Source: Bog-473 sp963807775 (GTDB lineage: Bacteria > Actinomycetota > Acidimicrobiia > Acidimicrobiales > RAAP-2). From it: 64,000 bases of DNA. Location of the stretch: NCBI GenBank assembly GCA_963807775.1, contig CAWECY010000010.1, positions 310,001 to 374,000 on the forward strand, given 5' to 3'. Position numbers and translations under genes: made by a program. The notes under the pieces were generated by a model that made no database searches, was not told the origin of the DNA, and was given only the letters and a program-made list of their open reading frames with translations. Positions within the stretch are counted from its first letter, which is position 1, and each line of letters starts with the position of its first letter. Shown in pieces: positions 45,565 through 55,228 of the stretch.

Positions 45565-45622
45565 AGCACGAGTCGACCCCGCCGGTACCGGATCACGACG
45601 GCTCGGATTCGACGCCTCGGAC

Positions 45623-45949
45623 GTGGCCACCTACAGCTACCGGCACCTGCAGCGCGATTTCGGGCGCGTGGAGGCCGAGTCGACACCGTCGTTCCGGCGC
45701 AGCTTCATCGAGTCGAGCGACAGCCTGGCCAAGGTGCTCACGCAGTACAAGGCAACGGCAACGGCCAAGATCCTCTCGGCCGGCCTCGTCTCCATCAACC
45801 CCACCAAGGCGGTGGTCATCCTTTTCGTGAACCAGTCGGTGGTCAACTCCGCCCAGAGCGGCGGACCGACCACCGACAACAGCCGGGTGGAAGTGACGCT
45901 GGTCGACTCGGGCGGCCGCTGGCTCCTGGAGGACCTCAAGCTCCTTTGA
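45623..45949 (+). pseudogene. Mce-associated membrane protein, N-terminally truncated remnant
   Basis: The 108-residue piece from GTG 45623 reads ATYSYRHLQRDFGRVEAEST, then ILFVNQSVVNSA and SRVEVTLVDSGGRWLLEDL. This is the periplasmic domain of the Mce-associated proteins encoded after mce lipid-import operons. The usual N-terminal transmembrane helix and about 70 residues are missing. No mce genes are nearby. It is probably the end of a deleted locus. Confidence 0.65.
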
Positions 45950-45964
45950 GGTCCGCCGACCGAC

Positions 45965-46292
45965 TCAGCGCCAGCCCACCCGCCGGAGAACGTGCGACCG
46001 GCAGCGACCGCCGCGGCTGGGCTCGTGGGTGCATTCGGGTTCCGTGAAGCAACCGCACGCCGATGGCCTGGCCGTGGCAGGCCGGGCAGCGCTCCATGCA
46101 GCAACCCGGGTGGTGTACCCCGCCGAGCGGCGTCCCGCAGTCACGGCACTCCTCGGGCTCGTAGCGGTGCCGCGGGCGGAGTTCCTGGCCCCAGCGGACC
46201 GGGGCGTAGGCCTTGCCGTCGATCACGATGGGGTCGGTCAGGCAGCTGATGCCCTCGGTCATCTCGCCGCCACAGTGCGAACAAATGGCCAT
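45965..46292 (-). pseudogene. Small zinc-ribbon protein, one frameshift
   Basis: From ATG 46292 the protein has MAICSHCGGEM, ECRDCGTPLGGVHHPGCCME and RCPACHGQAIG, at least four Cys-x-x-Cys or Cys-His pairs suited to zinc. After GQAIG the frame loses conservation. One base away it continues CGCFTEPECTHEP with two more Cys and stops at 45965. The restored length is about 108 residues. Function is unknown; zinc binding is inferred from the cysteine pattern. Confidence 0.6.
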
Positions 46293-46394
46293 GACCCTCC
46301 CTTACTCAGCGCTGCCGCCGATCATCTCAGGCCCGTGTGACAGTGGCGCGGATGGGATGCCCCGGGTGGCCGACTGCTGTCCTACGCTGCGGCC

Positions 46395-47217
46395 ATGTCC
46401 ACTGCCGAGAAGAAAGCGCCGCAGGTGGCCGCCGCCGGCCTGCTGTCGGGGAAGGTCTGCGTGGTGTCGGGGGTCGGGCCGGGCCTCGGCCGCCAGGCGG
46501 CGTGCGCCCTGGCCGTGCACGGGGCGGACCTGGTGCTGGCCGCCCGGCGCCAGTCCAGTCTGGACGAGGTGGCGGCCGAGGTGACCGAGCTGGGCGCCCG
46601 GGCCATCACGGTGTCGACCAACATCGCCGACGCCGACGCGTGCGCCCGCCTCATGGCGGCCGGCGCGGAGGAGTTCGGCGGCATCGACGTCCTGGTCAAC
46701 AACGCCTTCCGCATCGAGCGCGTTCCAGAGCTTCGAGGAGGTCGACCTGGCCAACTGGCGCAAGGTCATGGACGTGAACCTCTTCGGTTCGCTGCAGATG
46801 ACGCGGGCGGCCTTGCCGTTCATGCGCGAGCGCGGGGGCGGGTCCGTGGTGATGGTGGCGTCCATGGTGGCGCGCCAGCCGCAGCCGCTCCAGGGCGGGT
46901 ACGCCATCTCCAAGGGTGCGCTGCTGACGGCCACCCGCGTCCTGGCCTACGAGTTGGGTCCCTCCAAGGTCCGGGTCAACGCCGTCGTCCCGGGATGGAT
47001 GGCGGGGCCTTCGGTTGACATCTATGTCGAGATGGAGTCCACCGGTCGGGGCGTGCCCGGCCCCGAGGTCGTGGCCGAACTCAACGCCCGGGTGCCTCTG
47101 GGCCGCATCCCGAGCGACCGGGACGTGGCCGCGTCCATCGTCTACCTGGCGTCGGATCTCTCGGTGGCGATGACCGGGCAGGCCCTCGACACGAACGGCG
47201 GCGAGATCTTCGCCTGA
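46395..47217 (+). pseudogene. Short-chain dehydrogenase/reductase (SDR), one frameshift
   Basis: The first frame holds LSGKVCVVSGVGPGLGRQAA (NAD(P)-binding glycine motif) and VLVNNAFRI (the NNA strand). Near 46725 a one-base break occurs. The second frame resumes NWRKVMDVNLFGSLQMTRAA and carries GGYAISKGALLTATRVLA (catalytic Tyr-x-x-x-Lys), VRVNAVVPGWMAG and the end TGQALDTNGGEIFA. Together they make a normal classical SDR of about 273 residues. The Ser of the triad falls in VVMVASMVARQ. It is a reductase or dehydrogenase of unknown substrate. Confidence 0.82.
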
Positions 47218-47259
47218 GCGCCGCGAGCTTTGCGCGGACGCCTCGGCCGGGCCCGACCC

Positions 47260-49088
47260 TCAGGTGCCCTCGCCCCCGCTGGCGGTGCAGGCACGCGGGT
47301 CCCACGGGGCCAGCGGCTGGACGGTCGGAGTCGGTGCCGCGAACTCGGCGTTGCCCGTGTTGCCGGTGTTGCCCGAGCTGCCGGTGTTGCCCGACGGCGC
47401 GCTGGTCGTGGTGGTCGTTGTCGACCGGGCTGACCCGGACGCGTGCGCCGTGCTCGAGGTGGTCGTGGGCGGCGGTGGAGGCGGGTTCACGGTGAACTGG
47501 GTGCCGGTGTCGACCGTCACCTGGGAGCCCGGGCTCACCTGGCTCGGGTCGTCCGCCATGATCACGGAGCCCGACAGGGAGTTGGCCACCGCCTGCGCCG
47601 CCGCCAGCTCGGCCGGCGACTTGGACGAGTAGTAGACGACGGTCTCGGCCTCCTGGCCGACGGGGGTGCTGTCGCCGACGGTGCCGATCTTGAAGCCGAG
47701 GGTCTGCAGGCTCTGTGCGGTGTCCGTCGCCTGGTTGTAGGCGCCCGAGCCGTTCATCACCGAGACGGTGATGGACGACGGCGCGGGAAGGGTCCCACCC
47801 GAATAGGTGTCGTCGTCGGCGGTCAGGCCGAGGAACTGGTCCACCGCGTCGTGGTCCTGTGGCTCCGCCGGGAACTCGATGTCGCCGTAGCTCCCGCCCT
47901 GGTAGACGTAGTTGCCGAACTGGTCGACGGCGACCGGCATCGTCAGCTGCGGCGCCGTGTTCACGTCGACGTTGTGGTAGTCCAGCACCATGCCGATCAT
48001 GTTGGTGGCCGAGAAGCCGGAGTCGACCACGAGCTGCCCGACGACACCGGCCACCAAGGCCTGGTCGGTGAGCGGGTTGGACAGCCCCTTCGCCTTGACC
48101 GCCGTGGCCAGCACGCGCAGGAACTCGTGGTCGCGCCGGATCCGGGCCAGGTCGCTCTCGGCCTCTTGTGGCCAGTAGTAGGGGTCGTCCGTGGTGATGC
48201 CCGGACCCTTGTACTGGAGATGCCGCGCCCGGACCACCTGCAGCGCCTGCGTCCCGTTGAGCTGGATGCAACCCGTGGTCTGGATGTTGAGCCCCGAGTA
48301 GGCGTCGAACACGGGCTCGGGGAAGTACATCTTGATGCCGCCCAGCGCGTTCACGACGTTGATGAAGCTGTCGAAGTTCAGCTCCACGAAGTGCTGGATG
48401 GGAATCCCGAAGTCCTCCTCGATGGCGTCGATCAGTTGATCGGGTCCTTGATACAGCGCGGCGTCGATCTTGTTGGCGCCGTCCGAGCGGGCGTTCGGCA
48501 CGAACAGGTCACGGGGAATGGACAGGATCGACAGCGAGTCGTTGGCCGGGTTTTCAGGTGGAGAATCATGACGACGTCGCTGTTGACGCCGTTGACGCCC
48601 TGTGAGCAGATCCCGTAGGCCGGGTTCTGCACCGTGAGCGCGCAGCGCGAGGTCGACCCGATCATGAGGATGTTCTGCGTGCCGGCGTCCGCCCCCTTGC
48701 CCGGGGCCGAGGTCAGGTTGTGCAGGTCGATGCGGTGGATCTCGTGGTTGAGGTACCAGGCGTAGCCGGCGGTCCCGGCCACGATGACGGCCATCACGAG
48801 GAACAGCGTCCCGAGGATCCAGACGACGGTCCGGCGTCGCGAGCGCTTCTTGGGAGCGGCGTGCGCCCCCCGCCGCTTGCCCGTGCCGGCCCGCTCGGCC
48901 TCCTCGATCTGGCGACCGAGCTGGTGCAGGCCTTTTTCAACCGGGTTCTCGGCCGGGTCTGTTCCGCCCGGGTCGGCTGCGGCGGCGTCCCCCTCCACCG
49001 GTGCCGCAGGCCCTTCGGCGTCGATCCGGCGCCCCAGTTGGTGCAGGCCCTTTTGGACGGGATCGTTCTCGGGGTTCGAGGGGCTCAT
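47260..49088 (-). pseudogene. LytR-CpsA-Psr (LCP) family protein with LytR_C domain, one frameshift
   Basis: LCP proteins attach glycopolymers to peptidoglycan. From ATG 49088 the cytoplasmic part has two copies of a PVQKGLHQLGRRI-like motif, then one transmembrane helix (TVVWILGTLFLVMAVIVAGT), and the LCP domain starts with NILMIGSTSR. At about 48548 a run of four A (minus strand) needs a fifth to read HLKNPANDSLSILSIPRD. The domain then continues FVELNFDSFINVVNALGGI, GTQALQVVRARHLQY and LARIRRDHEFLR. A LytR_C domain (ITVSVMNGSG) and a Ser/Thr/Asn-Gly tail follow. The restored length is about 609. A homopolymer indel in such a conserved gene looks like an assembly error. Confidence 0.85.
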
Positions 49089-49350
49089 GGTGCAGTGGTG
49101 TGTGTGACGTTCGGCCGCAGGTCCTCGTCGGTCGACGCCCGCGCCCCCATGACGGCTCCGGATCGCGGGTCGCCGGAGACGGCTGCAGAGCCTACCGACG
49201 CCGTCTGGGAAATGGCATTCGGCGGTGGATCGTTGGGGGCGGGGTCGGGTGCGACCCCTGGTCTTACCTCGTGGGTCGGGCCTCCTCGAGCAGCTGGTTC
49301 GGGGTCCTGGGCTCCGGCCCGATCGCCGGCACTGGAAGGATGGACACCCA

Positions 49351-49827
49351 GTGGTGGCGCGAAGTGCTGGGTTGCTCGTGTACCGGCGTGGGCCGGGCGG
49401 CAGCGTCGAGGTGCTGTTGGCTCATCCCGGCGGGCCGTTCTGGGCCCGCAAGGACGCCGGAGCCTGGTCGGTGCCCAAGGGTGAGTACGAGCCGGGCGAG
49501 GACGCGTTGGCCGCCGCCTACCGCGAGTTCAAGGAGGAGACCGGGTTCGACCCGCCTGACGGTCCTCCGTTGCCCCTGGGTGAGTTGACCCAAGCCGGAG
49601 GCAAGCGGGTAACCGTGTGGGCGCTGGAGGGCGATCTCGACGCGGCCGGCGCCACGAGCAACACGTTCGAGATCGAATGGCCCCGGGGTTCGGGCACTCT
49701 GCGGTCCTTCCCCGAAGTGGACCGCGTCGAATGGGCCGGACCCGACCTGGCCCGCACCAGGCTGCTCAAGGGCCAGGTCCCCTTCCTCGACCGGCTGGCC
49801 GGCGCCCTGCGGCCCGGGGGCCCTTAG
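49351..49827 (+). CDS. NUDIX hydrolase (Ap4A/DUF-type, MutT-like)
   Basis: A 158-residue pyrophosphohydrolase. The strand ARSAGLLVYRRG leads to AWSVPKGEYEPGED and the Nudix box GEDALAAAYREFKEETGF (G-x5-E-x7-REUxEExGU), with all metal Glu present. The C-terminus FEIEWPRGSG, FPEVDRVEW and LLKGQVPFLDRL is typical of the actinobacterial subgroup that cleaves dinucleoside polyphosphates or NDP-linked compounds. GTG 49351 is used with GAAGGA upstream; GTG 49354 is adjacent. Confidence 0.88.
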   Translation: MVARSAGLLVYRRGPGGSVEVLLAHPGGPFWARKDAGAWSVPKGEYEPGEDALAAAYREFKEETGFDPPDGPPLPLGELTQAGGKRVTVWALEGDLDAAGATSNTFEIEWPRGSGTLRSFPEVDRVEWAGPDLARTRLLKGQVPFLDRLAGALRPGGP

Positions 49828-49980
49828 CCCGCAGCGACGGTCGGGTCGTGACGGCAGGCGTGACAACCGCACAACGGGGTCACAAAGAATTACTCGCCAC
49901 CCCCTAAAGGGCACGCCGCCGCGTGACGAAGAAGAGGAAGCGGCACGAGTCTGCAGTCAGGCGAGTCCTGGGGGGAGCGG

Positions 49981-51537
49981 ATGGGAGACGAGGATCAACG
50001 GACTCGCTCCGCCGATCGGCCTGGTCGTCGCCCGGTGTTCATGCGGTTCCTGGCCTTCCTCGTCGTGGCCGTCCTGGCCCAGGCCAGCGCGGGTATGCCG
50101 CCGGGACCGAACGACCGCGCCTCCTACTGGGTCTCGACCGCGATCCTGTTGCTGGTCATGCTGTCGGTGCTCCTGCCCTGGTCGCGGTTGCCCCGATGGG
50201 CCATCCTCGTCGTCACCCTGACTTACCTGACCTCGGTCTGCCTCCTGCTGATCTCGGGCGGCACCGACCCCACGGTGCCCAGCAGTGCCGGCGGGCTCTC
50301 GGCACTGGTGCTCCTGCCCGTCGTCGGGATCGCCCTCTCCTATCCCCGCGTGTACACGGCGGTCGTCGTGGCGGCCGCCATGGTCTCCCTTACCGTGGCC
50401 GGCATCGTCACGCAGAGCAGCGAGGCCACCAACGTCCGTCGGCTGCTGTTGTGGACGGCCGTGTCCGTGGTCACGTCGGCGGCCATCTACGGGCTGCGTG
50501 ACCGGCTCGAAGGCAAGGTCCACTACTCGGCGGAACTGGTCCGGCTGGGCCGCCTCATGAACGGAGCGACGCAGTCGCTCACGTCCATGCACGACCCGAT
50601 GGAGGTGATCACCGAAGGGACGCAGCTCATGGCGGACCTGGCCGGCAGCGAGTGCAGCCGCTCGGTGTACGCGCGGGTGCGCGATGACGTGATTATCCAG
50701 GAGGCGGTGGCCGACGAGAACGGCTCCACGCCGACCAGCCTCCTGCTGCGGGACAACCCCTACGTCCGCCAGGTGATGGAGACCAAGCGGCCCATGGTCG
50801 GCGAGATCGACCGCACCGCCATCGGGCCCACCCATCGCGCCGTGGTCGAGGAGAACGGTCTCACCCACGCCGTCTGGATCCCGATCGCCCCCGAGGGCAA
50901 GCTGCACGGCATCATCAGCGTGGCCAGTCGCGGCACCCCCATCTCCGAGGAGGCGTTCGCCCGCTGCCGCGCCCTGGGCAACGTGGTCGAACTGGCCCTG
51001 GGCAATGCACTGGCCCACCAGGCACTCGAGATCCAGGCCAACACGGATGCGCTGACCGGACTGGCCAACCGCCGCGGCCTCGACCTGTATCTCGAATCGG
51101 ACCGCGCCCGGGGCGCCCACGCCACGGCCATCCTGGCCCTGGACCTCGACGGCCTCAAGGCTGTCAACGACACCCACGGTCACGCCGTCGGTGACCGCCT
51201 CCTGGTCGGCGTGGCCCGGGCGGCCGCGGCTGTCCTGCGCGCCGGTGACCTGCTCGCCCGCACGGGCGGCGACGAGTTCGTGGCCGTGGTCAACGACGCC
51301 GACGAGCTCGATGCCCACCGGGTGGCCGATCGCATCACGGCCGCCGTGAGCGGCGTGGTAGCCGAGGGGGTGCGTGCCGACGTCAGCATCGGGTTCGCAT
51401 CGACCACCGAGGGCGATTTTGACCACACGAAGCAGCTGGCGGACGAGGCGATGTACCGGTCCAAGGCCGGCCGCACGCCACATGCCGGACAGATGCGCCC
51501 GCACATGGAGCTGATGGAGCAGAGCCCGGCGGTCTGA
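49981..51537 (+). CDS. Membrane GGDEF diguanylate cyclase with GAF-like domain
   Basis: A 518-residue enzyme making cyclic di-GMP from GTP. Residues 20-170 contain about six transmembrane segments. A coiled linker leads to a GAF-like domain (200-345; MHDPMEVITEGTQLMADLAG, AVWIPIAPEGKLHGIISV), then a GGDEF domain (355-500) with NTDALTGLANRRGL, DLDGLKAVNDTHGH and the active motif RTGGDEFVAVV. An RxxD inhibitory site is not obvious. With the EAL protein at the window start it shows that c-di-GMP signalling is used by the host. ATG 49981 follows GGGGGAGCGG. Confidence 0.93.
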   Translation: MGDEDQRTRSADRPGRRPVFMRFLAFLVVAVLAQASAGMPPGPNDRASYWVSTAILLLVMLSVLLPWSRLPRWAILVVTLTYLTSVCLLLISGGTDPTVPSSAGGLSALVLLPVVGIALSYPRVYTAVVVAAAMVSLTVAGIVTQSSEATNVRRLLLWTAVSVVTSAAIYGLRDRLEGKVHYSAELVRLGRLMNGATQSLTSMHDPMEVITEGTQLMADLAGSECSRSVYARVRDDVIIQEAVADENGSTPTSLLLRDNPYVRQVMETKRPMVGEIDRTAIGPTHRAVVEENGLTHAVWIPIAPEGKLHGIISVASRGTPISEEAFARCRALGNVVELALGNALAHQALEIQANTDALTGLANRRGLDLYLESDRARGAHATAILALDLDGLKAVNDTHGHAVGDRLLVGVARAAAAVLRAGDLLARTGGDEFVAVVNDADELDAHRVADRITAAVSGVVAEGVRADVSIGFASTTEGDFDHTKQLADEAMYRSKAGRTPHAGQMRPHMELMEQSPAV

Positions 51538-51571
51538 ACCTTCGGGTATCGGCCGGCCTTGAATCCTTGGA

Positions 51572-51970
51572 TCAGCTCTTGGCTTTGGACTGGTTCAGGG
51601 CCACCGCGCCTCGAATAAGAGCCTTCAACGCCCTCTCGTTTATCTTCTCGCCCTCGTGGAAGTCGATGGCACGCCTTACATTCCCGTCAAGACTCGAGTT
51701 GAAGAGGCCCGAAGGATCCTTTAGGGCGGCCCCCTTGGCGAAGGTCATCTTCACGACGTTCTTGTAGGTCTCGCCGGTGCAGATGATTCCGTCGTGGTAC
51801 CAGGTCGGAACCCCTCTCCACTTCCACTCCTCGACGACTTCGGGATCGGCCTCCCTCAACAAGACACGGAGCCGGCTGAGCATCGTGCCCCGCCAGTCGC
51901 CCAGCTCCTTGATTCTGGCGTCGATCAACTGGGAAGGAGATTTGCTTTTCTGTGACTCGCTGTTCGTCAT
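51572..51970 (-). CDS. DUF1801-domain protein
   Basis: A 132-residue protein with the DUF1801 pattern: LIDARIKELGDWRGTMLSRL, DPEVVEEWKWRGVPTWYHDG, YKNVVKMTFAKGAALKDPSG, then NVRRAIDFHEGEKI. The fold is a small frataxin-like alpha/beta; members have no agreed function. It is monocistronic. Confidence 0.85.
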   Translation of the reverse strand: MTNSESQKSKSPSQLIDARIKELGDWRGTMLSRLRVLLREADPEVVEEWKWRGVPTWYHDGIICTGETYKNVVKMTFAKGAALKDPSGLFNSSLDGNVRRAIDFHEGEKINERALKALIRGAVALNQSKAKS

Positions 51971-52518
51971 ACCTGTTCTCTTTCGTAGTCAGGATGCTCG
52001 AGTCCGCTGGGCTACGAGCGCGGGTTTGTTCTGCCCCTGGTTGGACCTTGACTCCCGGCGGCGCTCTGACGCAGTGGAGCAACGGTCGAAGAGATCATGG
52101 TTCGCCCGCGGCTGTCGCCGTCAACTGCCCACACGATAGGCGAGGCGTCGATTCAACCCTCTCCGAAAGGCTAAAGGCAGATGAACCCGAGCCGGACGCC
52201 GCGTGAGTCGGCGCGATCCCAAGACAGCAGCTGTTGGTCCTGCTCAGCCGGCTAGTTGTCCCTTGGGGCTCCCACGAGCTGGGCACGTTCGGCGCCGTTG
52301 CGAGCGCGCGAAGCCAGGTAAAGGGAACCTCCCGCCGCGGCTCCGACGGCCGCCACGGCCAGTGCCGGGTTAGCGAATTGGGCGTCTCGACGGGAGGACC
52401 ACCAGCACACGAGCCGCGTCAACTTCGGATTGGGCCATTCCCTCGATACCTGGACCGTTGGAAACAACGCCTATATATGAACGTGGTTGACGCTTTTATA
52501 ACTTGTTACAATTAGGTC
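51971..52518. other. Intergenic stretch grading into low-GC DNA
   Basis: About 550 bases with no confident gene. A minus-strand frame near 52255-52380 (NPALAVAAVGAAAGGSLYL) could be a relic of a small membrane peptide but lacks context. From about 52480 base composition turns AT-rich, with TTGACG and TACAAT hexamers just upstream of the next gene. Confidence 0.4.
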
Positions 52519-53025
52519 ATGATTGCAGCCGATATTTTTAGGCCTGGGCAGTGGACTAATTTTTTTGTTCTGGTCGGAACAGGCGCAGTCACGCTCACCG
52601 GCTTGGTTTTTGTGGCGATGTCACTCAACCTCAAAGTAATCGCTATCGACGCAACACATCGTTATCGAGCCATAAACACACTTACAGGTCTGGCACTGGT
52701 TTTCATGCGCTGTGCGCTTGTACTTATGGGAGCTCAAAACCATCAGTCAATAGGCGCAGAACTGTTCGTAGTCTCTGGTATTTCGGCAGCCATTTTTGTC
52801 AAAGGCTACACTAAAGCCATTAGGATGAGCAATGGTCTAAGACTCTCTCGCATAGTTGGCGGAAGCCTCGTACACTTGGCTGAGATGATCGGTGCGGCAC
52901 TATTTTTCTTTGGGTACCTGCCCGGTCTTTATATTGCGGCGATAGCTATCGTAACCAACACTTGTTATATGATTACGGCAGCTTGGTTACTAGTCATCGG
53001 CGTTTTCGATCAAGAGACTAAGTAG
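52519..53025 (+). CDS. Low-GC four- to five-helix membrane protein of unknown function
   Basis: A 168-residue hydrophobic protein. WTNFFVLVGTGAVTLTGLVF and VAMSLNLKVIAIDATHRYRA begin it, followed by three further hydrophobic segments, ending WLLVIGVFDQETK. The pattern resembles a widespread uncharacterised integral membrane family found in many bacteria. Its GC content is far below that of every neighbour and it uses codons rare elsewhere in the window (ATA, TTA, AGA), so it was acquired recently. An integrase remnant and tRNA-Pro lie just downstream. Confidence 0.7.
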   Translation: MIAADIFRPGQWTNFFVLVGTGAVTLTGLVFVAMSLNLKVIAIDATHRYRAINTLTGLALVFMRCALVLMGAQNHQSIGAELFVVSGISAAIFVKGYTKAIRMSNGLRLSRIVGGSLVHLAEMIGAALFFFGYLPGLYIAAIAIVTNTCYMITAAWLLVIGVFDQETK

Positions 53026-53192
53026 TCATAGCTTTTTGGCCAACCGGGCGTCTGTTGCGGGGACGTTGATGCCCCGGTCCTCGCCGACAACGCCGAAGGA
53101 GCATTGCGCTGCTCGAATTGGCGCTGTCGGGTCTGGCTGCCCGCCGTAGAAGCCGCTGGGTGCGTCGGTTCGGGGTTCCATACCCCCGGCGC

Positions 53193-53432
53193 CTGAACGC
53201 CTCGACACTTGTCATCGGCGGCGTCGACGTGAACACAGCACAGGTGCGACTGGGCCACGACGATCCGCGCGTGACGCTGGCCATCTATGCCTCGGGTCCC
53301 GCCTGTGCCGACCGGGCAGCAGCGGAGGTGCTCGGTCACACGTTCTTCGGCGAAACGAGCCAGTGTCGCCCAGGTAGCGGAGCCGCGTCCGGAAGTGTCA
53401 GGCAGGAGCCGCAGCCACGGTGTCAAGCATGA
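53193..53432 (+). pseudogene. Tyrosine recombinase, C-terminal remnant
   Basis: Only the last 60-80 residues of an integrase are present: ASTLVIGGVDVNTAQVRLGH, DDPRVTLAIYA and ADRAAAEVLG. The final His (LGHDDP) and the nucleophile Tyr (AIYA) are visible. The Arg and HxxR segments are gone, and the His expected before ASTL is Asn. It lies 110 bases from tRNA-Pro, a plausible attachment site. Confidence 0.75.
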
Positions 53433-53542
53433 ACCGGGATTCACAACCGGAGTCTCATTTCGTTCGCGCCAAAATCGCGCCGGGCGAGGTGAGAGTGTCT
53501 CGAGCGTTCAGAGATGAACTCATCTGAACTGGGCTTTCAGAG

Positions 53543-53617
53543 TCGGGCTGCCCGGATTTGAACCGGGGACCTCTGCGTCCCGAACGCAGCGCGCTAACCA
53601 AGCTGCGCCACAGCCCG
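53543..53617 (-). tRNA. tRNA-Pro (anticodon CGG)
   Basis: Seventy-five bases on the minus strand: acceptor CGGGCTG/CAGCCCG with discriminator A, anticodon stem CTGCG/CGCAG around the loop TTCGGGA giving CGG, and T-arm CCCGG-TTCAAAT-CCGGG. CCA is not encoded. No second copy or half copy was found in the window. Confidence 0.95.
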
Positions 53618-53654
53618 TCTACTCCCGAGGGAGTGTGATCACCTTACCCCGGCC

Positions 53655-54611
53655 TCAGGCTGGCGTTTCCCCCCTGTCGCGGGTCGAGAGTCCGGCGCCT
53701 GTGCTGTCTGTACGGGGCGCCGGCGGTCCGGTCGCGGGTTCGCCGACGAAGGTAGCCACGACCTGTGCCACCCTCCGTTTGTCCATCTCGACGACACGGA
53801 GGTCCCAGTCCCCGACCCGCACCTCTTCGCCTTCGGCCGGGATATGCCCGAAGCGCGCGAAGAGCAGGCCACCGAGCGTCACGTACTCGCCTTCGGGGAT
53901 TTCCATGCCCAGCCGTTCACGGACGTCGTCGACGTTCGTCTGCCCCTCAATCAGCCAGCGGGTGTTGTCCACCCGCACGATGACCGCCTCTTCCCCTTCG
54001 TCGAATTCGTCGTGCAGATCGCCGACCAGAGGCTCAAGAAGGTCCTTCACCGTGAGCATTCCTGCGACACCGCCGTACTCGTCGACCACGACAGCCACGG
54101 CGCGCCGGTGCTTGCGCATGTCGGCCAGTGCCTCCAAGACCCCGAGCGACTCGGGAACGAGATACGGCTGGCGTACCTTGCGTGAGATTTCCAACGGACT
54201 GGGGTCTGTGGCATCCCGGTCGCGGGCGGGCCCATCCTCGAGGCGCGGGACCGAGTCTCGCCCAGTCCGGAAGATGTCGTTGACGAAGAGGACGCCGATC
54301 AGATCGTCGAGATCGTCGACCACGACCGGGAAGCAGCTGTGCCCCGAGGTCCGGACAGCCCGGGCAATGTCGTCGGCGTGTACCGGGATGGTCAGGTACG
54401 TCACATCGGTCCGCGGCGTCATGACCTCGCGCACGTCCATCTCGCGCAGGTCGGCGAGTGCCTCGATGATGATGCGTTCCTGCTCGGATGCCTCGGCGTC
54501 GAGGGAAGGTACGTGTTTCCCGTTGGTGTCCCCGTCACCTTCTGTGCGGCGCCAGGGCCTGCGGGATCGCCGAGGTGCTGGCTCTGAAGAGGCGTCCCGG
54601 CGGCGCGGCAC
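53655..54611 (-). CDS. CorC/HlyC-type CBS-pair protein without DUF21 domain
   Basis: A 318-residue protein. A linker with ERIIIEALADLREMDVREVM leads into a CBS pair (MTPRTDVTYLTIPVHADD to VVVDEYGGVAGMLTVKDLLE). A C-terminal CorC_HlyC domain has WLIEGQTNVDDVRERLG and TLGGLLFARFGHIPAEGEEV. Relatives regulate magnesium/cobalt efflux or bind adenine nucleotides through CBS sites. The usual N-terminal DUF21 membrane domain is absent, as in E. coli CorC. It starts 11 bases after the stop of the response-regulator gene, so the two form an operon. Confidence 0.87.
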   Translation of the reverse strand: MPRRRDASSEPAPRRSRRPWRRTEGDGDTNGKHVPSLDAEASEQERIIIEALADLREMDVREVMTPRTDVTYLTIPVHADDIARAVRTSGHSCFPVVVDDLDDLIGVLFVNDIFRTGRDSVPRLEDGPARDRDATDPSPLEISRKVRQPYLVPESLGVLEALADMRKHRRAVAVVVDEYGGVAGMLTVKDLLEPLVGDLHDEFDEGEEAVIVRVDNTRWLIEGQTNVDDVRERLGMEIPEGEYVTLGGLLFARFGHIPAEGEEVRVGDWDLRVVEMDKRRVAQVVATFVGEPATGPPAPRTDSTGAGLSTRDRGETPA

Positions 54612-54622
54612 GGAGTGGCCGG

Positions 54623-55078
54623 TCAGCTGCTGGGCTCGGGTCCCGCTTGGAGCCGGGGTTCGGCGCCGACCAGCACCGGCACGGGCGTGAAGGAATCGTC
54701 ATGGAACGTCCCGTCGGCCAGGAGGGTGGCCACGGCACGTCGCAAGCGCAGAGGATCTAGGGGTTTGACCAGCCAACCTTCGGCCCCGGACCGCCGGGCC
54801 AAGAAGACATCAGGCCGGCGGTCGAGCAGCATCAACACGGGGATGTGGTCGACCGCGTCGTATGACTCCTGGAGGCGTAGCTCCAGGCAGACGGCCATCC
54901 CACCCATGTTCCCCATCTGCATGTCGACGATGACGAGGTCGGGCGACTCCTCAGTCACGTAGGAGACGACCTCGGGACCTGTGGTCACCGCATCCACCTC
55001 GACGTCGGGCCCGCTGATCACCGCCTCGACCTCACGCCGGAGGGTGGGGGCGTCGCTTGCGACCAGGATGGTCTGCAT
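54623..55078 (-). CDS. Single-domain response regulator (CheY-like)
   Basis: A 151-residue receiver domain. Its start is QTILVASDAPTLRREVEAVI, the phosphoacceptor Asp falls in DLVIVDMQMGNMGG near residue 52, and the switch Lys in GWLVKPLDPLRLRRAVA near 108. The early acidic pair is reduced (ASDAP), so metal binding may be altered. No output domain follows; a 25-residue tail ends the protein. It is the first gene of an operon with the CBS protein. No histidine kinase is nearby. Confidence 0.87.
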   Translation of the reverse strand: MQTILVASDAPTLRREVEAVISGPDVEVDAVTTGPEVVSYVTEESPDLVIVDMQMGNMGGMAVCLELRLQESYDAVDHIPVLMLLDRRPDVFLARRSGAEGWLVKPLDPLRLRRAVATLLADGTFHDDSFTPVPVLVGAEPRLQAGPEPSS

Positions 55079-55228
55079 CGTCGGGAGACTATCGGACCGG
55101 TATCCGGGCCGGGAAACGCGACGGGTGGTCGCCGGCGGTGTCGGGGCTGCCGTGAACGGAGCGGTGGCGGGCGATGCGCTCTGAACGGTCCACGTGAGAC
55201 GGCGACCGTGAATGGCGGTCCCGGGAAC

